From CALTSX01 sp051647685 (lineage in GTDB: Bacteria; Chlamydiota; Chlamydiia; Chlamydiales; CALTSX01): a DNA stretch of 19,743 bases. Each line of letters begins with the position of its first letter. Position 1 is the stretch's first letter. The stretch is taken from contig JBOFEG010000036.1 in NCBI GenBank assembly GCA_051647685.1, positions 1 through 19,743 of the forward strand. The letters are read 5' to 3'. The notes under the pieces are model-generated. The model was not told where the DNA came from. It was given only the letters and a program-made list of their open reading frames with translations, and did not search any database. The translations under genes were made by a program, and so were the position numbers. This document shows, one piece after another, positions 7,186 through 16,866 of this stretch.

Positions 7186-7764
7186 TCACCCTGTTTTCTT
7201 TAAATGGAAAAGATTAGCAAGCCTTCTTGCCGGCTCCTGTCCCTCCACAATATAACTTTTTGCTACACAACTTGCAGATTCAACTATTGTATGAAGATAT
7301 TTTTTTTCTTTCTTCATAAATGGTGCCAACACAAACTCTGCTTTATCGATCATCCCCATATCAGTTCCTATACCAATTCGTAATCGAGGATACTGCTCAG
7401 TATGCAAATGACTTGAGATACTCTTTAGTCCATTATGACCACCAGAGCTACCATTCATTCTGAGTCGTATTGTTCCAAATGGAAGTGCTAAATCATCTAC
7501 TACAATCAAAACATTCTGTAACTTAATCTGGTACAGTTCTTTATAGAATTGTACCGCTTTTCCTGAATCATTCATATACGTTGTTGGAAGCAGAAAGTAT
7601 ACTTGAGTGTCCTTTACTAAGGTACGCCCTATACATCCAAATTGTTTATTTTTTAATTCAACATCGTATTCATCTGATAGATATTGAATAACCATATATC
7701 CTAAATTATGACGTGTAGTTGTGTATTCTTTACCAGGATTTCCGAGTCCTACTATTAAATACAC
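7186..7764 (-). CDS. pth: Peptidyl-tRNA hydrolase
   Basis: Pth releases tRNA from peptidyl-tRNA dropped by stalled ribosomes. The family start YLIVGLGNPGKEY is followed by TRHNLGYMV with the catalytic His19 (His20 in E. coli), then TYMNDSGKAV, VVDDLALPFG with the catalytic-site Asp, and the RNA-contacting loop GSSGGHNGLKSI. I start it at GTG 7764, which gives MYLIVGLG as in the family and has GGTAGGAT six bases upstream. A TTG at 7785 would overlap rplY by 14 bases and add seven residues without support. Length is then 192 residues, usual for Pth. Confidence 0.93.
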   Translation of the reverse strand: MYLIVGLGNPGKEYTTTRHNLGYMVIQYLSDEYDVELKNKQFGCIGRTLVKDTQVYFLLPTTYMNDSGKAVQFYKELYQIKLQNVLIVVDDLALPFGTIRLRMNGSSGGHNGLKSISSHLHTEQYPRLRIGIGTDMGMIDKAEFVLAPFMKKEKKYLHTIVESASCVAKSYIVEGQEPARRLANLFHLKKTG

Positions 7765-7771
7765 GGATATC

Positions 7772-8329
7772 CTACCGTTTACCAATACCGACTAACACAT
7801 CTTTTGGAGAAATTTGCAGTTCTACTCCAGGCGGGAGTGAAAGGTCTTTCCCCTTCTTTGTACTACGCATTTTCATATCCTGGATATCGAGTACAAATTC
7901 TTTTGGTATATTTTGTGTAAGACATCTAACTGGTACATGATGTCTCATTCTTCGTAAAAACCCACCAAGTTTAATTCCAACACACTCTTCTATTCCAGTA
8001 ATTCGAAGAGGTATATTTACTTTAACCTGTCTATTCTTTTCCAAAATGAGAAAATCTAGATGGATAATTTTATATGTAATTGGATGGTATTGTATTTCTT
8101 TTACAATCACTGGTACAGATTGTCCTTCTACTTCTAAAGTAAATACCGTAGTAGATAATCTTCCATGAGGGACTGTCTTCCAACTCCCTTCAAATTCTTT
8201 TCCTTTAATTATAAGGTAACGATTCTTTTCACTCAGAGAATATAAAACTACAGGAATATCGCCTGTCCGACGAATTCTAGCCAGTTCACCTTTAGATGTA
8301 GCATTACGTTTTTCAGCAGTCAATTTCAT
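7772..8329 (-). CDS. rplY: Ribosomal protein L25, Ctc/TL5 long form
   Basis: L25 binds 5S rRNA. The 185-residue product is the two-domain form. The N-terminal L25 domain includes RNATSKGELARIRRTGDIPVVLY and YHPITYKIIHLDFL. The C-terminal TL5 domain includes IPLRITGIEECVGIKLGG and ends in LVGIGKR. In Chlamydia this gene is called ctc and lies next to pth, as it does here. The ATG is two bases after the prs stop, so it is transcribed with prs. Confidence 0.93.
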   Translation of the reverse strand: MKLTAEKRNATSKGELARIRRTGDIPVVLYSLSEKNRYLIIKGKEFEGSWKTVPHGRLSTTVFTLEVEGQSVPVIVKEIQYHPITYKIIHLDFLILEKNRQVKVNIPLRITGIEECVGIKLGGFLRRMRHHVPVRCLTQNIPKEFVLDIQDMKMRSTKKGKDLSLPPGVELQISPKDVLVGIGKR

Positions 8330-8331
8330 CT

Positions 8332-9282
8332 TTATCCTCGTTGTACACTTAAATCATTCTTCAACTTATATCTATCATCTCCAATCATGGATTCCATAGT
8401 TGAACTAAGTAATCCACTTATCGAAATTACTTTTGTTTTTGGATGAGACAATTTCCGCTTACATGGAACTGTATCACTTACAAAAACCATATCAATCGCG
8501 CTCTCTTTACAGATATCATCGATAAAAAGACCGTGAACAACTGCTACAATAATAGAAGCAGCGCCTGCAAATTTGCAGGCTTTGGCAGCCTCTTGCAAAG
8601 TTGCACCCGTTGACCAAATATCGTCAACAAGTAGAACGCTTCTCCCGGTTACATTGCCAATTATATTCTCTATTGTAACTGTATTTCCAACTCTTTTCTT
8701 ATTTATAACAGCCATATCCGCTGTTAAAGCTCTTCCAAAATCTTTAGCAAGTCCAATACTTCCCATATCCGGAGAAGCTACTATAAGATCCCCTGAGAGT
8801 TGATGCTGCAAGGTATCTATAAACACATGTCGAGAATGCAAATTGTCTACGGGAATATCGAAAAAACCTTGGATTTGATCTGTATGAAGATCCACCGTTA
8901 TTACGCGACTGACTCCCGCTTTTTCAAGTAAATTTGCCATCAACTTTGCTGTAATTGGCACCCTTGTGTTTATATCGCATCGATCTTGCCTAGAATACCC
9001 ATAATAGGGAATTACAGCTATAATGCTTCTTGCTGAAGCTCGACGCAAAGCATCCACTAAAATTAGGAGCTCCATACAATAAAAATTGGGACGATGTGCC
9101 ATACTTTGTACTACAAACACATCCTGATTTTGGACATCTTCCAATATCTGAACTCCAATTTCTCCGTCTGGAAAGACATTCAACCGAACGTTTCCCAATG
9201 GAGTACCAAGATTATCTGCGATTTCTCTCGCTAGCAGCGGATGAGAAGTTCCAGAGAAAATTGTATATGAACTCTTGGTCAT
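8332..9282 (-). CDS. prs: Ribose-phosphate pyrophosphokinase
   Basis: Prs makes PRPP from ribose 5-phosphate and ATP, the entry point for nucleotide synthesis and salvage. The 316-residue length is normal. Visible motifs are FPDGEIGV (about 37 to 44), YYGYSRQDR (93 to 101), the divalent-metal segment TVDLHTDQIQGFF (129 to 141) with His133, the mobile-loop Lys195 in NKKR, and the PRPP loop LLVDDIWSTGATL (217 to 229). The classic loop is DD(M/I)xDTGGT; here it is DDIWSTGAT, and the usual basic residue after RQDR is Cys102. These are mild deviations in a clear family member. It sits between tRNA-Gln and rplY. My recollection is that Chlamydiaceae have glgA around this position. Confidence 0.92.
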   Translation of the reverse strand: MTKSSYTIFSGTSHPLLAREIADNLGTPLGNVRLNVFPDGEIGVQILEDVQNQDVFVVQSMAHRPNFYCMELLILVDALRRASARSIIAVIPYYGYSRQDRCDINTRVPITAKLMANLLEKAGVSRVITVDLHTDQIQGFFDIPVDNLHSRHVFIDTLQHQLSGDLIVASPDMGSIGLAKDFGRALTADMAVINKKRVGNTVTIENIIGNVTGRSVLLVDDIWSTGATLQEAAKACKFAGAASIIVAVVHGLFIDDICKESAIDMVFVSDTVPCKRKLSHPKTKVISISGLLSSTMESMIGDDRYKLKNDLSVQRG

Positions 9283-9316
9283 GCCGCCTGCTTGAAAAAC
9301 AATCTGTATTCAAATT

Positions 9317-9388
<72 letters not shown>

Positions 9389-9850
9389 CCATTTTATATA
9401 TGGTAAAATAATCCATAAATCATAACTAGATAGGATTTTATTTGCAAGATATCACATAATCCATTAACAGAATTCAGATAGAACAATATAAAATATTTTT
9501 GTTGATTACTAAAATTAATATTTTTCGCATCAAGACAAAATTTTTTCTTATGGTAAAATAGAGGGAATGAGGGGTGTTACACATGGCTTCTCTAAATTTT
9601 TAGTTCAAAAATATATTAATAATTCCTATGTAATATTCTATCAGCTCATGTGAACTTAAAAAAATTATATACAACATGTCTAGAGTTCACTTGCAACTTT
9701 GACTTCCAGGCATCGTAAGACATACGATTAATAATAGTAATTCTTTGAGAACACTTTTGAACGATTACTTACTAATGTAATAAAAAAAATTAAAATAGGT
9801 ATAAAATCCTTAAGGTCAGCGAAATCTGATGAAAATTTATATATAAATTT
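9389..9850. other. 462-base gap without a recognisable gene
   Basis: Very AT-rich sequence between pgsA and tRNA-Gln. I find no ORF with homology on either strand. It holds a weak inverted repeat (GTGAACT at 9650, AGTTCAC at 9684), a small hairpin (ATCGT/ACGAT near 9713 to 9729) and, at its right end, a perfect AT palindrome at the pgsA stop. It presumably carries the promoter for tRNA-Gln and prs on the minus strand, but no convincing -35/-10 pair stands out. It could be the remains of a lost gene. Confidence 0.5.
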
Positions 9851-9852
9851 TC
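9831..9852. terminator. Perfect AT palindrome at the pgsA stop
   Basis: Arms GAAAATTTATA and TATAAATTTTC are perfectly complementary with no loop, and the right end overlaps the pgsA stop codon. As a hairpin it is weak, being all A-T apart from the ends. It may assist termination of the dnaG-pgsA transcript. Confidence 0.3.
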
Positions 9853-10438
9853 AATTTACCCAAGCGCGCTTAATGTACTCGCGATTGCTGTAAATATACT
9901 CTATCCCTGAAAAAACAGTATAACATGCTGCAAAAGAAGCAATACATAGGCTATTGAATTGCAATATTTGTAAGGAGATTCTTCCCTGTGAATATAGCAA
10001 AATAAATAAAACAATCATGAAAGAGGCAGCGGCCTGCACAATCGCCTTGATTTTACCAGTAATTCTAGCTGCAAGAGCAATCCCTTTTAAAGCACAAATC
10101 GTTCGTAATGTGCTTACAATAGAATCCCGATAAAAAAATATAAAGACTAAAATTAAAGGTAATTGAATTATTCCTTGTGTAAAAGTGAGAAAGACAGAGA
10201 TACGCGCAATGCTATCAGCCATTGGATCGAGTACTTTTCCAAGTTCCGTTACCTGATCCCATTTTCTAGCAATAAAACCATCCAATATATCGGAAACTTC
10301 AGAAAACAAAAGAAGCGCAAATAGTATATAAGGGAGAAGTGCAAAAGAAATTCCAAGATAAGAGTAGTACAAATAAATGAGTAAAAATAATGGGCCAAGC
10401 AGTAACCTGCCTAAAGTTAGATATAGAGCAATTTGCAC
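9851..10438 (-). CDS. pgsA: CDP-diacylglycerol--glycerol-3-phosphate 3-phosphatidyltransferase
   Basis: This inner-membrane enzyme joins CDP-diacylglycerol with glycerol 3-phosphate, the committed step to phosphatidylglycerol. The CDP-alcohol phosphatidyltransferase motif is complete: Asp50, Asp53-Gly54, Ala57-Arg58, Gly67, Asp71 and Asp75 with the exact family spacing (DILDGFIAR, then GKVLDPMAD). Several hydrophobic segments (about 8 to 25, 30 to 48, 80 to 105, 130 to 150) fit a six-helix membrane protein. Length 195 is usual. GGAGGC lies before the ATG. It follows dnaG by 87 bases on the same strand. A closely related CDP-alcohol transferase specificity cannot be excluded from sequence alone. 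Confidence 0.9.
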   Translation of the reverse strand: MQIALYLTLGRLLLGPLFLLIYLYYSYLGISFALLPYILFALLLFSEVSDILDGFIARKWDQVTELGKVLDPMADSIARISVFLTFTQGIIQLPLILVFIFFYRDSIVSTLRTICALKGIALAARITGKIKAIVQAAASFMIVLFILLYSQGRISLQILQFNSLCIASFAACYTVFSGIEYIYSNREYIKRAWVN

Positions 10439-10525
10439 TGTAGCCTCCTAGGTTTCACCTAAAGTATTTAATGAATTTAACCTCTACATGAATTATAAAT
10501 CATAAAATCATAAGTGGAAGTTAAT

Positions 10526-12268
10526 TTATTTCAATTTTACTCTTGGACGGTTTTTTATTAAAGATGCAAACTGTTGTGTTAATATAGATAATTTATTTCC
10601 GGGTGGATTTGAATCAATTTTATATTTAATTTTCTGTTTTTCTATCATCCAATTGCGGACAAGAATTTTTTCTATTGCCGCATGAACGCCTTCTTTTGCC
10701 TTATGTAAAGGTGTTGTTTTTAACATAAGTTCATTAAAAAAATTTTGCATTTCTTCATCATTCATCTGAATAGATAATGCGAGGATATCACAAGTTTGTA
10801 GAGGAATTTTTTGATTAAAAAAAAATACAAAAAATTTGCGACATATTGGAATCACAAATGACTCCGGTGTTAAATTCATTTGAATAGTTTCTACGAGTTC
10901 TGGATCATTACTTTTAATATACAACCACCTGAGTAGGTCTGTCTCGTCGATTTGATCAGAATTTATTTGAGGTGGGATTATCTTTATTTTTTGAATCTCT
11001 GGTTTCGCTCTGCAAAGGGTCTCTTCTGGCATTTTAAATAAATTCGCTACTTTTTTTAAACTTTCGTAAACCATAACCGGATGATTCCATTTTTCAATAC
11101 GGCTTGCTATTTCTTCAGCAGCTATATCTTTTTGTGATGGAATATTTATATCATATTGTTTTTTAGCAAGTTCCACGAGAAACGAAAGATAATCTATACT
11201 TTTCTCCATATAGTTAATAAATTTATCAATCCCCTCTTTCTCTACTACTAAATCGGGATCCATGCCTTGTTCAAATAACAAAATATTGACCTCAATTCCT
11301 TCTCGTTGAAAAAACTCCCCTACATGAATAGAGGCTTTTTCTCCAGCCGAATCCATATCAAAAGCTATAAATATTTTTTCTACTCCAAGCTTTATAATCT
11401 CTTTAGCTTGCCATTCACTAAATGCAGTTCCCTGTACTGCAAGTGCAATATCTAACCCCGAAAAAATCAAGCGTAATGCATCCACTTGCCCTTCTACTAA
11501 AATAACTCTCTTTTCTCTAATAATTCTTTTCCTGCAATAATATAATCCAAAGAGCATTTGTGACTTTTTAAATAATATTGTTTCTGGAGTATTTATATAT
11601 TTAGGCGATCGATCTCTCTCCTGCCATCGCCTTCCAGAAAAGCCGACTTCATTACCTATAGCATTTAAAAGAGGGAAAATAATTCTTCCATAAAATAATT
11701 CTTTTTGATTATGCAGTAGACCTACTAATTCTAATTGTTTTTGTGAAATCCTAAGTGCGCGCATAGCTTGCATAAATGTTCCACATTCTTTTGGAGCAAG
11801 CCCAATTTGGAAATATTGAATAAATGGGACAGAGATTCCCCGCTCAAGTAAATAGAAAAGAGCAGACCTGCCTTCTTCAGAATAGAGCAAATAGAAATGG
11901 AAAAATTGCTTTGCTGTTGCAAGGGCGGTTTGCAAATTTTTTTTATGCTCATTTTCTTTACGGTTTGTTTCTTTAATTTGTAGGACTACTCCAAAATGCG
12001 CTGCTAAATATTCTACCGATTCTATAAAACTCATTTGACGATAGCTCATCAAAAAAGCAATCGCATCACCTTGAGCTCCACAACCAAAACAATAATAATG
12101 GGAGTCTTTCTTCTGAATAGTAAATGATGGAGTCTTTTCTTCATGAAATGGACAGAGTGCTTTGTAATAAGCGCCTCTTTTTTTAAGTGGTAGAAAGGAA
12201 GACGTTATTTCAACTAAATCAATTTTATCCCGTAGTTGCTGTAGACTTTCTTCAGTATATAAGGGCAT
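10526..12268 (-). CDS. dnaG: DNA primase
   Basis: DnaG makes RNA primers at the replication fork. The N-terminal zinc-binding domain has Cys39-Pro-Phe-His42 and Cys60-Phe-Gly-Cys63 (CHC2 type). The RNA polymerase core follows, with YGRIIFPL, VGFSGR and KYINTPET. The TOPRIM part includes VILVEGQVDAL with Glu259 and IAFDMDSAG with Asp304 and Asp306. The C-terminal third, the DnaB-binding region, is more variable and ends at residue 580, a normal length. The gene diverges from mutS across a 199-base AT-rich spacer. In Chlamydiaceae, as I recall, dnaG and mutS are also near neighbours. Confidence 0.95.
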   Translation of the reverse strand: MPLYTEESLQQLRDKIDLVEITSSFLPLKKRGAYYKALCPFHEEKTPSFTIQKKDSHYYCFGCGAQGDAIAFLMSYRQMSFIESVEYLAAHFGVVLQIKETNRKENEHKKNLQTALATAKQFFHFYLLYSEEGRSALFYLLERGISVPFIQYFQIGLAPKECGTFMQAMRALRISQKQLELVGLLHNQKELFYGRIIFPLLNAIGNEVGFSGRRWQERDRSPKYINTPETILFKKSQMLFGLYYCRKRIIREKRVILVEGQVDALRLIFSGLDIALAVQGTAFSEWQAKEIIKLGVEKIFIAFDMDSAGEKASIHVGEFFQREGIEVNILLFEQGMDPDLVVEKEGIDKFINYMEKSIDYLSFLVELAKKQYDINIPSQKDIAAEEIASRIEKWNHPVMVYESLKKVANLFKMPEETLCRAKPEIQKIKIIPPQINSDQIDETDLLRWLYIKSNDPELVETIQMNLTPESFVIPICRKFFVFFFNQKIPLQTCDILALSIQMNDEEMQNFFNELMLKTTPLHKAKEGVHAAIEKILVRNWMIEKQKIKYKIDSNPPGNKLSILTQQFASLIKNRPRVKLK

Positions 12269-12354
12269 AATTTTTCTATTTCATTTAATACAGAGTTTGA
12301 AATTTTAAACAATTTATTAAATATCTCAATATTACCATTCGCGATAGTTATTAG

Positions 12355-12375
12355 AAAATCATTTTAAATGATTTT
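12355..12375. promoter_or_regulatory. Perfect 10-base inverted repeat in the dnaG/mutS divergent spacer
   Basis: AAAATCATTT and AAATGATTTT face each other across a single T. The site is 86 bases upstream of dnaG and 93 bases upstream of mutS. It could be an operator shared by both genes, or chance in AT-rich DNA. A TATTAT-like -10 for mutS lies near 12453, with no clear -35. Confidence 0.3.
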
Positions 12376-12467
12376 ATAATGAATACTATATCTTAGAATT
12401 AATTTTCACTAAGAAAAGCTAACCAAATCTTTGTGATTTTTTTGTAGAAGTAGTATTATAAAACATT

Positions 12468-15035
12468 ATGATCATCAAACAAGATAAGAAATTAACTCCT
12501 ATGATGGAGCAGTGGAAACAATGTAAAGAAAAAGCTGGCGATGCTTTGCTCCTCTTTCGCCTGGGCGATTTTTATGAAGCTTTTTACGAAGATGCTTCGC
12601 TCCTTGCAAATGCCGTAGATCTTACTCTTACGCAAAGGCAAGGTATACCAATGAGTGGGATTCCTTATCATGCAGCAGAAAGTTATATTGAGAAATTGGT
12701 GCAGAAAGGTTTTCTGGTAGCTATTGCTGAACAAATTGGCGATCCAAGACACAGTATAGGGATTGTAGAGAGAGATATTGTACGAATTATATCTCCAGCA
12801 ACTATTATTAATTCCTCCTTCCTACATGAAAAAAGTCATAATTATTTCGCCGCAATTGCAGTTGTGCAATCTATATATGGGCTCGCTTTTTTAGATATAT
12901 CTACGGGAGAATTTTCTGTTATACAATCGAAACACGAACATGAGATTATCGATGAAATCTCTCATAGAAACCCAGCTGAAATCTTAATAACAGAATCTCT
13001 AGAACGAACCTTGCACGCTCAGTTAATGCGTTTGAAATCGCATAATAATTTTAGATTGCATTTTGAAACCGATAATCACACTACAATAGGCTATACAAGC
13101 CGCACTATTACTGATCATTTTAATACACATTCTTTGCAAGGACTCGGCCTAATAGGACGCCCTGCTTTAGTAACTGTTGCTGGAATGCTTCTGCATCATA
13201 TTAGAGATAGACTACACCAGCCCATAAATCACATTCAACGCATTACACAAGAATCATTTTCTTCCTTTATGCGAATCGACCAAACTACCGAAAGAAATCT
13301 AGAGTTATTTACTCCTTCACATCCAAGTAAAAATTCTCCAACCCTATTTTCATCGATTGATTTCACTATTACTGCTATGGGAGGAAGGCTACTAAAATAT
13401 TTTTTGAGTCACCCACTACGAAGTACTGATGCGTTGGTAAAACGGCAAGATGCGATTGAGGAATTTGTAAATCATCCGAGCCCCCTTGTAACTCTTCGTC
13501 TATATTTGAAGAAAATATGCGATTTAGAACGAATTATCATGCGTATACAGATGCAACAGTGCACTCCAAAAGATTTTATTGCACTCAGATCTTCACTTTC
13601 AGTAATTCCTCAAATTGCAAAAGAGTTGTCTATATATAGAACATATTTAATTGAAGATATACGAAATAATCTTGTTGATATTTCAATACTCACAAATCTT
13701 CTCTATCAATCCTTAGTCGAAGATCCTCCGCTGCGAGTTGGCGATAAACCTCTTTTTAATAAAGGATATCACTCTGATTTAGATACGCTTTATGATTTAG
13801 TATCAGACGATAAAACTTTTGTTACAGATTACAGGGATCGGTTGCAAAGAGAACTGGGAATCAAAACACTGCGAATAAGTTATAATAAAGTTTTTGGATA
13901 TTTTATTGAAGTTAGCCAAGCACATGCGCATAAAATGCCAAAGGAATTTTTGCGGAAACAAACCCTATCTAATACGGAAAGATTTATCAGCCCAATACTT
14001 AAAGAATATGAACATAAAATTCTTTCCGCAGAAGAAAAAATTACTGAGCTCGAGCAATATCTCTACAGCATAGTTAAGACTAGCGTATCTGCAGAGAGCC
14101 CTGCCATTTTACAAATTGCAAAAGCTATTGCTCATTTAGATGCTTGGATGAGTTTAGCACATGTGGCTATGATCCGCGGATTCTCTCGCCCCACTCTCTA
14201 TGATAGCGATGAATTTACTCTGGGGCAAAGTAAACATCCAGTGCTCATGTCGGTAATGCCTCCCCATACTTTTATTTCAAACGAGGTGAAACTCGATTGT
14301 AATCATAATAGACTCTCCATTATAACTGGGCCGAATATGGCCGGCAAATCTACCTATATTCGACAAATTGCACTTATTGCAATTCTCGCACAAATTGGAA
14401 GTTTTATCCCTGCGGAAAGCGCAAAAATAGGATTAATCGATCAGGTATTTAGTCGTATTGGAGCTAGCGATGATTTGACACGAGGTTATTCCACTTTTAT
14501 GGTAGAGATGATGGAAACCGCTCATATCTTGCACAATGCAACAAAAAATTCTCTTGTGATTCTCGATGAAATTGGGAGAGGAACTAGTACCTATGATGGA
14601 ATTGCGATTGCATGGTCGGTATCTGAATTTCTGCTAAATACAGTTGGATGCAAAACTCTTTTTGCAACGCATTATTATGAATTGACAGAACTCGAAAACA
14701 CATTCACTGGTGTACAAAATTATTGCATGGCCATTGAAGAACAAGGCGACAATATTACTTTTCTTCGCAAAATTATTTCTGGAGGAACCGATAAAAGCTA
14801 CGGAATTTATGTAGCGAAAATAGCGGGATTGCCAACAAGCGTTATAGCGCATGCAAAAATTCTATTAGAGAAATTATTATCTTCTAAATCTACTAAAAAC
14901 CTCGATATCCAATCTGTCCCCTTACCCATCCCAAATCCTCATCCAATCATTAAGCAGCTACAGACAATAGATCTCAATTCTCTGACTCCAATCCAAGCTC
15001 TGCAACTTTTAATGGATTGGAAAAATGAACTTTGA
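12468..15035 (+). CDS. mutS: DNA mismatch repair protein MutS
   Basis: MutS binds mismatches and small loops and signals repair through MutL. The N-terminal mismatch-reading motif is GDFYEAF, with Phe35 and Glu37. The connector, core and clamp regions follow. The ATPase domain has the Walker A loop GPNMAGKST near residues 622 to 630, then SRIGASDDLTRGYSTFMVEM, the Walker B region VILDEIGRGTSTYDG near 697 to 712, and FATHYYELTEL. The C-terminal helices and a short tail (LTPIQALQLLMDWK) complete an 855-residue protein of usual length. It overlaps uvrC by 11 bases, so the two repair genes are probably cotranslated. Confidence 0.96.
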   Translation: MIIKQDKKLTPMMEQWKQCKEKAGDALLLFRLGDFYEAFYEDASLLANAVDLTLTQRQGIPMSGIPYHAAESYIEKLVQKGFLVAIAEQIGDPRHSIGIVERDIVRIISPATIINSSFLHEKSHNYFAAIAVVQSIYGLAFLDISTGEFSVIQSKHEHEIIDEISHRNPAEILITESLERTLHAQLMRLKSHNNFRLHFETDNHTTIGYTSRTITDHFNTHSLQGLGLIGRPALVTVAGMLLHHIRDRLHQPINHIQRITQESFSSFMRIDQTTERNLELFTPSHPSKNSPTLFSSIDFTITAMGGRLLKYFLSHPLRSTDALVKRQDAIEEFVNHPSPLVTLRLYLKKICDLERIIMRIQMQQCTPKDFIALRSSLSVIPQIAKELSIYRTYLIEDIRNNLVDISILTNLLYQSLVEDPPLRVGDKPLFNKGYHSDLDTLYDLVSDDKTFVTDYRDRLQRELGIKTLRISYNKVFGYFIEVSQAHAHKMPKEFLRKQTLSNTERFISPILKEYEHKILSAEEKITELEQYLYSIVKTSVSAESPAILQIAKAIAHLDAWMSLAHVAMIRGFSRPTLYDSDEFTLGQSKHPVLMSVMPPHTFISNEVKLDCNHNRLSIITGPNMAGKSTYIRQIALIAILAQIGSFIPAESAKIGLIDQVFSRIGASDDLTRGYSTFMVEMMETAHILHNATKNSLVILDEIGRGTSTYDGIAIAWSVSEFLLNTVGCKTLFATHYYELTELENTFTGVQNYCMAIEEQGDNITFLRKIISGGTDKSYGIYVAKIAGLPTSVIAHAKILLEKLLSSKSTKNLDIQSVPLPIPNPHPIIKQLQTIDLNSLTPIQALQLLMDWKNEL

Positions 15036-16866
15036 TGTAACAGAGCTCCATTTGTATCCCGTAAAATCGGGCGTGTACCTAATGAAAGATTCGGACGGCA
15101 ATATGTTGTATATTGGAAAAGCCAAAAACTTACGCAAGAGAATTCAGCAATATTTTACTCCTGCCCAAAAAGATAGAATTATGATTCCATATCTTGTAAA
15201 AAAAATTTCATCTATCGATTTCATCGTTACCTTGTCAGAAAAAGAAGCTTTTATATTAGAAAATACACTGATTAAGAAATATCAACCCAAATATAATATC
15301 CTTTTAAAAGACGATAAAACTTTCCTAAGCATTACTATTAATATTAACCACTCCTGGCCTTACCCACGACTGATGCGCTATAAAGGAATTCCTCCACGCG
15401 ATGTTTTAAGTTTTGGCCCTTATATCAGTGCTGCAAGAGCTCGACGAATACTCGAATTTATTCAAACGCTTTTTCCTCTTCGTCAATGTTCTGATAGTGA
15501 GCTTGTCCGGAGAAAACGGCCCTGCATTCTATATGACATGAATCGATGTGTAGCTCCCTGTGTTGGAAAATGCACATCTCAAGAATATAAAGTTCTTGTC
15601 GATAACGTAGTACAGCTCTTGCAAGGGAAAAATAAAAAGATTATTACCGACCTCTATGCACAAATGAAGCAAGCATCAGATGATCTCGCCTTTGAAAAAG
15701 CAAAAAATATTTTAGAAAAAATTCGAGATCTCGAATACCTCGCACAAAATCAATCATCCATTATCTACCCATCTATTTCTAACAGCGATGTAATTGGACT
15801 CTTTAGAGAAGGCCCTCAAGCAATTATCACACAATTCAGTGTAAGGAATGAGTGCCTGATACATTTCCAATACTATACATTTAACGATCTTATTATCGCC
15901 GATTCTGAATTGTTGAAAAATTTCATTCTCCAACATTACGAAAATCACACCGACCCACCGAGTGAAATCCTTCTTCCAGAAAAAGTTGCAGATGATGGGA
16001 TTCTACAGGAAGTATTGAAAGAAAAACAAAGAAAAACCATCATTATGACCTATCCAAAACAAGGGGTGAAATACAATCTTATTACTATGGCTAAACAAAA
16101 TGCCTTAGCAATGCATGGACAAATGCACGATCGTATACAAAAACTAGAATCTATTTTACTGGATTTAGAAGAAAAACTCTTTCTCAATCAATGTCCCTTA
16201 TATATTGAATGTTTCGATACATCTCATACACAAGGAAGCTTTATTGTCGCAGCTCGAGTGGCCTATATCGATGGCAGATATGATAAAAAGAGAACGAGAC
16301 TCTACCAAATTAAAGCAGCAAAAAAGGGGGATGACTACAGCGCGCTAAGAGAAGTCTTAACGAGGCGTTTGTCCCGAGCTGAGGAAACAGCAAATTTTCC
16401 TGATCTAATTTTAATCGATGGTGGAAGAGGCCATCTAAATATAGGGCTTCAAGTGCTACAAGAGTTAAATATAGCAGCGGTTGAGATGGTTTCTATGGCT
16501 AAAGACCTAAGCAAACATACGAAGGGACTCACCCAAGAAAAAATATTCTTAAGTAAAGAAAAAGAACCTCTCATTTTGCCACTTCACTCACCCAGTTTAT
16601 TTCTATTACAATCGATTCGAGACACAGCTCACAGAGTCGCCATTCAATATCATCGAAAAAAACGCATTACGGATATGAAACAAACAGTGCTCAGTACTAT
16701 CCCCGGAATTGGTAAAAAAAAAATACAACTAATACTCTCCTACTTTGGAAGTATAAAAAATTTACAACAAGCCTCTCAAGAAGAACTCGCTAAAGTTCCT
16801 AAATTGAACAAGAAAGATCGTCAAATACTATGGGAATTTATTCGTTCTTCTCAATCAAAAGAATAA
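15025..16866 (+). CDS. uvrC: UvrABC excision nuclease subunit C
   Basis: UvrC makes both incisions around a lesion recognised by UvrAB. The GIY-YIG nuclease domain begins at about residue 17 (GVYLMKDSDGNMLYIGKAKNL). A cysteine cluster (residues 157 to 183) and the UvrB-interacting UVR segment (about 200 to 232, LAFEKAKNILEKIRDLE) follow. The C-terminal RNase H-like nuclease shows ECFDTSHTQGS and LILIDGGRGHLNIG. A helix-hairpin-helix pair (TIPGIGKKKIQLILSYFGSI) ends the 613-residue protein, which is complete. The ATG lies inside the mutS end. After its TAA the same frame stays open into the SH2-like ORF. Confidence 0.96.
   Translation: MNFDVTELHLYPVKSGVYLMKDSDGNMLYIGKAKNLRKRIQQYFTPAQKDRIMIPYLVKKISSIDFIVTLSEKEAFILENTLIKKYQPKYNILLKDDKTFLSITININHSWPYPRLMRYKGIPPRDVLSFGPYISAARARRILEFIQTLFPLRQCSDSELVRRKRPCILYDMNRCVAPCVGKCTSQEYKVLVDNVVQLLQGKNKKIITDLYAQMKQASDDLAFEKAKNILEKIRDLEYLAQNQSSIIYPSISNSDVIGLFREGPQAIITQFSVRNECLIHFQYYTFNDLIIADSELLKNFILQHYENHTDPPSEILLPEKVADDGILQEVLKEKQRKTIIMTYPKQGVKYNLITMAKQNALAMHGQMHDRIQKLESILLDLEEKLFLNQCPLYIECFDTSHTQGSFIVAARVAYIDGRYDKKRTRLYQIKAAKKGDDYSALREVLTRRLSRAEETANFPDLILIDGGRGHLNIGLQVLQELNIAAVEMVSMAKDLSKHTKGLTQEKIFLSKEKEPLILPLHSPSLFLLQSIRDTAHRVAIQYHRKKRITDMKQTVLSTIPGIGKKKIQLILSYFGSIKNLQQASQEELAKVPKLNKKDRQILWEFIRSSQSKE

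Noticed and set aside
7765..7785. A TTG start for pth at 7785
   Set aside because: It would overlap rplY and add residues before the conserved family start; GTG at 7764 fits better.
9713..9729. A tRNA-like hairpin (ATCGT/ACGAT around a 7-base loop)
   Set aside because: No acceptor, D or T arm surrounds it; a five-base stem is expected by chance in AT-rich DNA.
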